Shown here one piece after another: positions 1 through 5,361 of a DNA stretch of 5,986 bases. The stretch covers positions 1 through 5,986 of the forward strand of contig JAJXTA010000206.1 in assembly GCA_021784265.1 (NCBI GenBank), in the 5' to 3' direction. The notes under the pieces are model-generated. The model did no database searches and was not told the DNA's origin. It saw nothing but the letters and a program-made list of their open reading frames with translations. The number at the start of each line of letters is the position of its first letter. Positions within the stretch are counted from its first letter, which is position 1. Origin of the DNA: a bacterium (GTDB taxonomy: Bacteria; Verrucomicrobiota; Verrucomicrobiia; Limisphaerales; J093). The position numbers and the translations under genes are program-made.

Positions 1-773
1 AATCCCGGCGCCGCGGGCGTTGCCACCAGCAGCCGCATCCCGCGCTGAACCTGGTCCGTGGCGGCGCGATAGAGCAGGAACAAACGCCCCGCGGGATCGG
101 CAAAGGCGCGCATGCCGCAACAACCGCAGGCGCCGGTCGGCACCGGGCTCGCCAGCGTCTCGGCCGCGAACGTTCGCCCCTCATCCGGCGAGTGGGCCAC
201 GTACACCGCCCGCCCCGCCTCGGCCTCGTGGTTGCCCGGCGCGCTGGCGTGCCAGGCCACATACACGTTGCCTCGCCCGTCCGCCGCAACCGACCCGCCC
301 CCGTCCAAACCGCTGGCCCAGGTGAGCACATTGCGTTCCGGCTCGAAGCCCGTGCCCTGATCGTTCAGGCGCGTGTAGAGGTACGGCGTCGCCCATTCAC
401 CCCCGACCTGAACTCGGGGGGCGTGCTTGCTCCCCATCCAGGCCACATGAACGCGCCCGTTCCGGCCCAACGCCATCTGCGCCCCGCGGATCGAGCCAAT
501 CGCCAAGGCGCTGCCGGGCTGGCGATTCACCCGCAGTGGGGCCGAAAAGCCGGCCGCGCCGGCCGCGCGACGAACGTAATAGAGGTCGCCACCATCGGCG
601 GGCCCTACATAGTAGATCAGGTGCAGCGCCCCTCGGGCATCGACGGCGCCCTGGGGCTGGATCCCGCCCTCAGGAGGACGCAGGAGCGAGACCGCGGGGA
701 GCGGCGTCGCGGCCGCGAGCACGCCCACAGCCAAGCTGCTGACAACCGCCCAGAGTCGAAATGGCGCCTGCAT
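1..773 (-). CDS. Secreted sialidase-like (BNR/Asp-box) beta-propeller protein, 3' end cut by window edge
   Basis: The frame is open from the ATG at 773 to the left edge, giving 257 residues without a stop. A Sec-type signal peptide is visible: Arg6, a hydrophobic core at about residues 7-22, and likely cleavage near the ATPLPA segment, so the product is exported. Four similar segments spaced about 60 residues apart (about 42-55, 100-113, 161-175 and 222-236) share the pattern D/N-x-x-G-x-(hydrophobic)-(H/Y/F)-(hydrophobic)-x-Y/W, as expected for propeller blades. Residues 195-202 (SPDEGRTF) form a canonical Asp-box S-x-D-x-G-x-T-(W/F), the hallmark of the sialidase/BNR superfamily. An unusual C-G-C-C motif lies at 216-219. 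The sialidase catalytic arginines, tyrosine and glutamate cannot be assigned in this fragment, so enzymatic sialidase activity is not shown; it could be a non-catalytic propeller or another hydrolase. No Shine-Dalgarno sequence is seen before the ATG. The gene diverges from the GH144-like gene. Confidence 0.85.
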   Translation of the reverse strand, partial: MQAPFRLWAVVSSLAVGVLAAATPLPAVSLLRPPEGGIQPQGAVDARGALHLIYYVGPADGGDLYYVRRAAGAAGFSAPLRVNRQPGSALAIGSIRGAQMALGRNGRVHVAWMGSKHAPRVQVGGEWATPYLYTRLNDQGTGFEPERNVLTWASGLDGGGSVAADGRGNVYVAWHASAPGNHEAEAGRAVYVAHSPDEGRTFAAETLASPVPTGACGCCGMRAFADPAGRLFLLYRAATDQVQRGMRLLVATPAAPG

Positions 774-800
774 CGTGCGTGACGGTTCTATTCGCCGCCG

Positions 801-829
801 AGCATGGGCGTGCCCGGGGCGTTTGTCGA
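801..829 (-). promoter_or_regulatory. Weak candidate promoter of the propeller gene
   Basis: Read on the minus strand, TCGACA (824-829) is followed after 17 bases by CATGCT (801-806), about 28 bases before the ATG at 773. The -35 element matches five of six consensus bases, but the -10 element matches only three. The spacing and position are right, yet in GC-rich DNA this match could be chance. Confidence 0.2.
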
Positions 830-1272
830 GGCTGTCGCGCTTGGCGCCGGCGCGTGATCGGCGCGGGGACGATCTCCGTCCGCACGCCCGACGCGCCGGC
901 AGAACCGGCCGTAAGCAGACTGCCCTCCCGCCGGGACAGGGACGGCCAACCTCCGCCGCCGTGAGCGCTCCACGCCCTCGGCGCGGCACCGCGCTTCAAC
1001 CCCGCGGTCGCTTGCCAACCATCGCGCCGAGGTCCGCCGGAGCGTGCTCGTACGGCGGAGACTTCCAGGGATTCGCGATGAAACCAAAGCCCGTCCCCCC
1101 GCGTTCCCGCGAGGATCCTATTGCGGCGGAAGCGAATACAAGAATACTAGCCTGCGCTCGATCCGGTAGCTGGCGCTTGTGCTCCGGACCGGCCTTCCGG
1201 TACCGCCGCCGCGACCTCTCCAAAACCTCGTCCTGGGTCGTCTGACTCGTGCTTTTGTCCACTCCCGCCACG

Positions 1273-1283
1273 GTAACAGTTAC
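1273..1283. repeat. Perfect 11-base dyad GTAAC-A-GTTAC
   Basis: GTAAC at 1273-1277 and its reverse complement GTTAC at 1279-1283 flank a single A. It sits about 100 bases upstream of the -35 element of the glycosidase promoter, in the least GC-rich part of the spacer. It may be a half-site pair for a dimeric regulator; no family can be named. Confidence 0.35.
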
Positions 1284-1313
1284 TTCGGGCGCCACGTATC
1301 GTTTCCCCCGTCT

Positions 1314-1333
1314 TTACCCCCCCTCCCGGGTAA
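1314..1333. repeat. Interrupted dyad TTACCC-N8-GGGTAA next to AAAACTTTT
   Basis: TTACCC (1314-1319) and GGGTAA (1328-1333) are perfect inverted repeats around an 8-base C-rich spacer. The palindrome AAAACTTTT (1335-1343) follows immediately. The arrangement, about 50 bases upstream of the -35 box at 1382, suits an activator or repressor site. As an RNA it would give a weak 6-bp hairpin; a terminator role is unlikely because no gene ends here. Confidence 0.3.
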
Positions 1334-1381
1334 GAAAACTTTTGGCGCAATTCGGACTCTGAGCCGGCGGCGTCCCCCGCC

Positions 1382-1410
1382 TTGACGCCCGCGGCCCGGC
1401 CCGGCATATT
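1382..1410 (+). promoter_or_regulatory. Sigma70-type promoter for the GH144-like gene
   Basis: TTGACG (1382-1387, five of six consensus -35 bases) and CATATT (1405-1410, four of six consensus -10 bases) are separated by exactly 17 bases. Transcription would begin near 1416-1419, giving a leader of about 90 bases before the ATG at 1509. The GTG at 1416, which opens the longest reading frame, would lie at the first transcribed bases, so this promoter is evidence against using that GTG as the start. Confidence 0.5.
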
Positions 1411-1472
1411 CCCCCGTGCCACACCCCGACCACCGATCCGACCCACCCGCGCCGCGGAGCGCGGCCGGGGAA

Positions 1473-1488
1473 CCGGCGGACCCGCCGG
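1473..1488 (+). promoter_or_regulatory. GC-rich hairpin in the leader of the GH144-like gene
   Basis: CCGGCGG (1473-1479) and CCGCCGG (1482-1488) are perfect inverted repeats with two bases between them, so the RNA could form a stem of six pairs with a GACC loop. It ends 20 bases before the ATG at 1509, in a leader without an obvious Shine-Dalgarno sequence. It may modulate translation start. GC-rich dyads are common by chance in this composition, so the functional claim is weak. Confidence 0.3.
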
Positions 1489-1508
1489 GGTGCGGGCGCA
1501 ACCCTGCT

Positions 1509-3935
1509 ATGACCACCAATGCCCGACGGCGCGGCCCCTTGGTCCTCGCCGGCCTGCTCCTGGCCGCCCTGCCGCTACCGGCCCAAAGCAAACCCGACGT
1601 CATCGTCTTCGATGAGACCGAGAGCGTCGGCGGTGTGAAGTATTACGACTCCTCGTTTGGCGCGGCCTCCGCGCCCAGCACGCTGACCCTGGCCGGCCCC
1701 GGCTCAGACAAGCTGATGATCAACACCAACCAGCATTATACTGGCAAGGTCTGCGGCGCCTTCGGCTGGAAATCCGGGGCGGGGGGGACGTGGACGATGT
1801 TCGTGGCCCGGCCCGGCTGGGTGACCGCCGACGTGCGCGGCTACTCGAACGTGGTCCTCTACCTCAACGGCCCGCTGGGCCTCCCCGCGGACCAACTCCC
1901 CAAGGTCGGCCTGGAGAGCAGTCCCCCGGACCAACGGACCCCGGCCCTCAACCTGAGCGGTTACCTCCCCGGCGGGCTCGACAGCGATACCAACACCTGG
2001 CAGCGGGTGGTCATCCCCTTGAGCGCCTTCCAACCCTACGGCGCCTTCACCTTGGCCGCCCTCAAGGATGTCTATTTCACCCAAGGCCCGGCGGACGGCC
2101 TGCCCCATACCCTGTGGCTCGACGATGTCCGCGTGGTCGCCGGGGGAGGAGGCACCAATGCCCCGTCCCTCTCCGCGCCGCAGGGGCTCGCCGCCCTGAC
2201 CGGGGACCAGAGCGTGGTGTTGCACTGGGACCCGAATCCCGAGGCGGGCGTGGCCGGTTATAACGTCTATCGCGCCGCGGCGGCCAACGGCTCGTTTGCC
2301 CGCCTGACGCCGAACCCGGCCACGAGCTTGAGCTGGGCCGACCTCATCGTGACCAATGGTCAGCCTTATTATTACTATGTCCGCGCCGTCAACGGCGCCG
2401 GCCAGGAGGGGACCAACTCCGCGACGGTGAACGCCAGCCCCCAGCCCTTCGCCGATGACAACGCCTTTCTCGACTACGTGCAGCACACCGCCTTCGATTA
2501 TTTCTGGTATGAGGCCAACCCCACCAACGGGTTGGTCCGGGACCGGAGCGAGCCCTACTCGGAGGCGAGCATCGCGGCCACCGGCTTCGGCCTGACCGCC
2601 CTGGGCATCGGGATCGATCACGGCTGGATCAGCCGGGCCCGGGGCCGGGCCCGGGCGCTGGCCACCCTCCGCACCTTCGCCCAAGGCCCGCAAGGCACCA
2701 ACGCCACCGGCGTGATCGGCTATCAAGGGTGGTTCTATCACTTCCTGGACCTGGGAACCGGGTTGCGCGCGAGCACGACGGAACTCTCCTCGATCGACAC
2801 GGCGCTGCTCCTGGCCGGGGTGCTCTACGCCAAGCAGTACTTCGACGGTCCCGACCCTGACGAGGTCACCCTCCGGGCTTTGGCCGATGCCCTCTACGCC
2901 GGCGTGAACTGGTCCTGGATGGCCAACGGCGGCGCCTCCCTCACGATGGGCTGGCACCCGGACACCGGGTTTATCGGCGCTCGCTGGATCGGGTATGACG
3001 AAGGGATGATCCTCTACCTCTTGGGCCTGGGCGCGCCCACCAACGCCCTGCCGCCCGCCGATTGGCAGAGTTGGACCAGCGGTTACCAGTGGGCGACCAA
3101 TTACGGCTATGCCTTCGTCCAGTTCCCGCCCCTCTTCGGGCACCAGTACTCCCATTGCTGGGTGGACTTCCGCCACGTCGCCGACGCCTATATGAGCGCC
3201 AAACAGTCCACCTACGCCGAGAATTCCCGGCGGGCGACCCTGGCGCAGCGGGCGTATGCCATCGCCAACCCCGGCGGTTTCACCGGCTACAGCTCGAATG
3301 TCTGGGGCCTGACCGCTTGCGACGGGCCCGGCGTCAATCCGTACTTCGGCTACATCGCCCGCGGCGCCCCGCCCCCGCAAAATGACGACGGCACCATCGC
3401 CCCCACCGCCGCGGGGGGCTCGTTCGCCTTCACCCCGGAGTATTCCCTGCCCACCCTCCGGTACCTCTACGACCAGTACCGGGCCAACCTCTGGACCGGC
3501 TACGGCTTTCGGGACGCTTTCAATCTCTCCGCCAATTGGTGGGACCCGGACGTGATTGGCATCGACCAGGGGCCGATCCTGCTGATGATCGAAAACCACC
3601 GTTCGCAACGGGTGTGGAAGCTCTTCAGGCGCAATCCCGAGATCCAGCGCGGGCTGGCCCAAGCCGGGTTTGCCCCGCTGGCCTTCGCCAGTCCTCGCCT
3701 CGAGCGCGAGCCCGCCCAGAACGGCTTCGTCGTGTCGTGGGACACCGTGGCGGGGAAGGCTTACCAAGTCGAGTTCTCGCCCGACCTCGATCGCTGGTAC
3801 GCCTCGCCCACGGGCAACCTCGAGGCTGCGGGCTCGCCCTTGACCTGGCTGGACCTTGGCCCGCCCGCGACGGATGCCGATCCCGCCACCACCGCGGAGC
3901 GCTTCTACCGCGTGTTTCAGTTCGGCGCACCCTAA
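1509..3935 (+). CDS. Secreted multidomain glycoside hydrolase, PF10091/GH144-like (candidate endo-beta-1,2-glucanase)
   Basis: 808 residues from the ATG at 1509 to TAA at 3933-3935. This start is chosen because it opens directly into a signal peptide (Arg6-8, leucine-rich core, likely cleavage after Ala25); an upstream in-frame GTG at 1416 would add 31 Pro/Arg-rich residues and overlaps the promoter. Domains: residues about 28-210 are a beta-sandwich resembling carbohydrate-binding modules, ending in the LWLDDVRV strand; about 220-310 are fibronectin type III (NVYR and YYYYVRAVN signatures); about 314-722 match the PF10091/COG5368 alpha/alpha-barrel. Catalytic-domain landmarks are GLVRDRSE (341-348), ELSSIDTA (425-432), GYDE (495-498), HQYSHCWVDFR (545-555), WGLTACDGP (599-607), YGFRDAFN (665-672), GIDQGP (684-689) and MIENH (693-697). 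Asp345 and Glu348 are catalytic candidates. Residues about 726-808 form a second beta module ending ERFYRVFQFG. GH144 members cleave beta-1,2-glucan; the family also holds uncharacterised enzymes, so the substrate is inferred. It probably acts outside the cytoplasm. Confidence 0.88.
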   Translation: MTTNARRRGPLVLAGLLLAALPLPAQSKPDVIVFDETESVGGVKYYDSSFGAASAPSTLTLAGPGSDKLMINTNQHYTGKVCGAFGWKSGAGGTWTMFVARPGWVTADVRGYSNVVLYLNGPLGLPADQLPKVGLESSPPDQRTPALNLSGYLPGGLDSDTNTWQRVVIPLSAFQPYGAFTLAALKDVYFTQGPADGLPHTLWLDDVRVVAGGGGTNAPSLSAPQGLAALTGDQSVVLHWDPNPEAGVAGYNVYRAAAANGSFARLTPNPATSLSWADLIVTNGQPYYYYVRAVNGAGQEGTNSATVNASPQPFADDNAFLDYVQHTAFDYFWYEANPTNGLVRDRSEPYSEASIAATGFGLTALGIGIDHGWISRARGRARALATLRTFAQGPQGTNATGVIGYQGWFYHFLDLGTGLRASTTELSSIDTALLLAGVLYAKQYFDGPDPDEVTLRALADALYAGVNWSWMANGGASLTMGWHPDTGFIGARWIGYDEGMILYLLGLGAPTNALPPADWQSWTSGYQWATNYGYAFVQFPPLFGHQYSHCWVDFRHVADAYMSAKQSTYAENSRRATLAQRAYAIANPGGFTGYSSNVWGLTACDGPGVNPYFGYIARGAPPPQNDDGTIAPTAAGGSFAFTPEYSLPTLRYLYDQYRANLWTGYGFRDAFNLSANWWDPDVIGIDQGPILLMIENHRSQRVWKLFRRNPEIQRGLAQAGFAPLAFASPRLEREPAQNGFVVSWDTVAGKAYQVEFSPDLDRWYASPTGNLEAAGSPLTWLDLGPPATDADPATTAERFYRVFQFGAP

Positions 3936-4082
3936 CCGCCGGCGCGCCGTGTGCCTCGCCCGCCCCCTGGCACCACATTCGACCCGTCCCGCGCCCGCCC
4001 ACGGCGTGGGATCACGGCGTCGCCGGTCGGAGGCCGAACGCTGGTTTCGCTCGCCGGCCGCCCGCGTCAGCTTCGGCGCACA

Positions 4083-4114
4083 GTTTGTCGTCACGGCCGA
4101 CCTGACCGACAAAC
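4083..4114 (+). promoter_or_regulatory. Hairpin or operator-like dyad upstream of the DUF2283 gene
   Basis: GTTTGTCG (4083-4090) is the exact reverse complement of CGACAAAC (4107-4114). Shifting by one base, GTCA (4090-4093) also pairs with TGAC (4103-4106), so the RNA can form about 11 pairs with one bulged C and a 9-base loop. It lies 8 bases before the ribosome binding site of the small gene. It could be an operator for a dimeric regulator or a 5' leader structure. No U-tract follows, so a terminator for the preceding gene is less likely. Confidence 0.4.
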
Positions 4115-4122
4115 CGAAAGCC

Positions 4123-4130
4123 GGAGAGGA
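4123..4130 (+). promoter_or_regulatory. Strong Shine-Dalgarno sequence, decides the DUF2283 start
   Basis: GGAGAGGA at 4123-4130 places GGAG seven bases before the ATG at 4134. This is the only clear Shine-Dalgarno sequence I found in the window, and it rules out the longer in-frame opening at 3951, whose first 61 residues look non-coding. Confidence 0.7.
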
Positions 4131-4133
4131 TTT

Positions 4134-4343
4134 ATGGCCGACAAAGTAAAAGTCTGGTTCGACGCGGAAGCGGTTTTCCTCGAAATCCGTTTCTCCGATG
4201 CGGCTGGCTACGCAAAGGAGACCCAGCACGCTGCCGTGATCGAGCGCGTGGACAACGCGGGCCAAGTGATCGGTTTCAGCATCCTCGGCGTCAGCCGCTT
4301 CCGAAGAGACAAACCGTTGGAGGCTGATCTCATCCTGGCTTGA
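4134..4343 (+). CDS. DUF2283 family small protein
   Basis: 69 residues from the ATG at 4134 to TGA at 4341-4343, a usual length for DUF2283 (about 60-75). Family features are visible: a lysine-rich N-terminal beta strand (KVKVWFD), then FLEIRFSD, the acidic turn ERVDNAGQVIGFSIL, and a short C-terminal strand. There is no signal peptide, so it is probably cytoplasmic. The function of DUF2283 is not established. Such genes are often found beside DUF4258 genes and have been discussed as possible toxin-antitoxin-like pairs, but no DUF4258 partner lies on either side here. It is on the same strand as the glycosidase, 198 bases downstream, and converges with the phosphopantetheinyl transferase gene. 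The separate ribosome binding site and the dyad upstream suggest its own expression unit. Confidence 0.8.
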   Translation: MADKVKVWFDAEAVFLEIRFSDAAGYAKETQHAAVIERVDNAGQVIGFSILGVSRFRRDKPLEADLILA

Positions 4344-4581
4344 GTGCCCCACCCGCGCCTCAGGTCGTGAGCGCCCGGGAGCCGATGCCAGCCTCCCAGC
4401 CTGCAAACTGTTCCCGCATGAGTTGACGCGCCTAACGCTCGCCCTGAGGACGCAGGCGGATTCCGCCCGCCCAGAGCGGCCACGGCGCCGAGCCCTGCGA
4501 ACGGGTCATCGGCGGCCGCGGGTGCCTCTCCGATCAAGTTCCGGAAGGTTGCCGCCGCCACCGGTCGGCGCCCCCGCGGCC
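4344..4581. other. Convergent spacer between DUF2283 and the phosphopantetheinyl transferase
   Basis: This 238-base stretch lies between two converging genes, where terminators are expected. The clearest structure is GGCGGATTCCGCC at 4455-4467, a perfect dyad able to form a 5-bp GC stem, but neither side carries a run of T, so it is only a poor intrinsic terminator candidate. No gene is supported; a minus-strand frame remains open through it without recognisable content. Confidence 0.4.
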
Positions 4582-5352
4582 CTAACCGGTCGCTCGCCGC
4601 CCCGGGCCCGCTTCGAGCAACGCCCGCAGGGCGCCGTCGGGCTGGAACCCGAGGTCCGTCTTGCGCGGAATCACGACCGCGAGGGCATAGGCGCCCACGA
4701 TCCAAGCGTGCGCTTTGTACTGCCAAAAGTTCTCAAACTCGACCTGCCATTGGACCCCGGGCGGTCCCGCCGAACCCGGCACGACGGACTTGGCGCGCAG
4801 GACCGCGAAGGGGACCGTCAACCCGCACCGGAGCGCCTTCGAGAGGGCTTCTTTCACCGTCCAGAGGACAAAGCCGGCCGAGGGTTGCGGGACGCCGGCG
4901 GCGGCCAGCAGGGCGAACTCCTCCTGGCTAAAGACCCGGGTGAAGACGTCCACGCGCGTCGGCTCGATGAGCTCCAGGTCGATGCCAATGGGGTGGCCCG
5001 CCGCGCAGGCCGCGCCCAAGGCAACGCCATGCGAATGGGCCAGCGAGATTTCGGCCGCCACCGGCGCGGCGGCGCGCACCAGGGGTTGGCCAAAGACGCC
5101 CGAGAGAATCTCGAGGCGCTCCAGCCGCGGTTCCGCCAGCAACGCCGCCAGGGCGCGTTTGAGCGCAATCCGCCCCAGCAGGTAGCTCCCTCGCCGCAGC
5201 GGAAACTGGAGCTGGCGGAAATGGGCCAGCTCGGCCGGACCCAGGACGGTCTCGAGGGCCTGACCCAATTGCTCCGCCTCCGTTTGCGAGCAGACGCCCA
5301 GGAAACCCGGCACCGGGGCGCCGTTGCGGCGGAGCTGGAGCGGCGGTTGCAT
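4582..5352 (-). CDS. 4'-phosphopantetheinyl transferase (Sfp-type)
   Basis: 256 residues from the ATG at 5352 to TAG at 4582-4584. It transfers the phosphopantetheine arm of coenzyme A to a conserved serine of carrier proteins, activating polyketide, fatty-acid-type or non-ribosomal peptide synthases in the cytoplasm. Family motifs are present in order: the GRIALKRAL region (60-68; Arg/Lys expected at the CoA site), the SLAHSHG segment (103-109), GIDLE (123-127) with Mg-binding Asp125 and Glu127, FSQEEF (141-146), and WTVKEALSK (164-172) with Glu168 and the lysines expected for catalysis. The length fits the two-lobed Sfp class, not the shorter AcpS class. The C-terminal tail of about 20 residues after PRKTDLGF looks family-unspecific. 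The start lies 9 bases after the stop of the acyltransferase gene in the same frame; no good Shine-Dalgarno sequence is visible, so translational coupling is likely. Confidence 0.9.
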   Translation of the reverse strand: MQPPLQLRRNGAPVPGFLGVCSQTEAEQLGQALETVLGPAELAHFRQLQFPLRRGSYLLGRIALKRALAALLAEPRLERLEILSGVFGQPLVRAAAPVAAEISLAHSHGVALGAACAAGHPIGIDLELIEPTRVDVFTRVFSQEEFALLAAAGVPQPSAGFVLWTVKEALSKALRCGLTVPFAVLRAKSVVPGSAGPPGVQWQVEFENFWQYKAHAWIVGAYALAVVIPRKTDLGFQPDGALRALLEAGPGRRATG

Positions 5353-5361
5353 GACGAGTTC

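Larger units (their letters stand above)
774..1381. other. Long divergent intergenic region without a convincing gene
   Basis: This stretch separates the propeller gene (leftward) from the promoter of the glycosidase gene (rightward). Several frames stay open by chance because of high G+C, but their translations are low-complexity Arg/Pro/Ala/Gly strings without domains, signal peptides or ribosome binding sites. The best short candidate, an ATG at 1078 giving 55 residues to 1245, has no recognisable family. Base composition becomes visibly less GC-rich between about 1250 and 1350, where the dyads listed separately cluster, which fits a regulatory role. A direct GAATAC repeat occurs at 1134-1139 and 1142-1147. 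No tRNA, riboswitch or transposon end was recognised. Confidence 0.6.

Noticed and set aside
192..782. A 196-codon plus-strand open frame over the left region
   Set aside because: It is the antisense of the propeller gene. It lacks periodicity or known motifs, whereas the minus strand has a signal peptide, repeated blades and an Asp-box.
775..1245. A 156-codon plus-strand open frame and several minus-strand frames in the divergent spacer
   Set aside because: Arg/Pro/Ala-rich low-complexity translations, no ribosome site, no domain. These are expected by chance at this G+C content.
1078..1245. A 55-codon ATG frame (1078) as a small gene
   Set aside because: No family resemblance, only a weak purine stretch upstream, and the composition matches the non-coding surroundings.
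3951..3973. GTGCC and GGCAC inverted repeat after the glycosidase stop as a terminator
   Set aside because: Only five pairs with a 13-base loop and no T-run downstream; indistinguishable from chance.
1704..4406. A 900-codon open frame on the minus strand opposite the glycosidase gene
   Set aside because: It is a shadow: the strong G/C bias at third positions of the plus-strand gene removes stops from the antisense frame. Its translation is Gly/Arg/Val-rich without domains, while the plus strand shows a full conserved family sequence with a signal peptide.
4429..4437. GCCTAAC resembling the RYYYAAC end of an integron attC site
   Set aside because: No matching GTTRRRY partner was found within the distance expected for an attC site, and no integrase or cassette structure is present.
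4208..4726. A 172-codon minus-strand open frame crossing the convergent spacer
   Set aside because: It overlaps the end of the phosphopantetheinyl transferase gene in another frame and the antisense of DUF2283, with no recognisable content in the spacer part.
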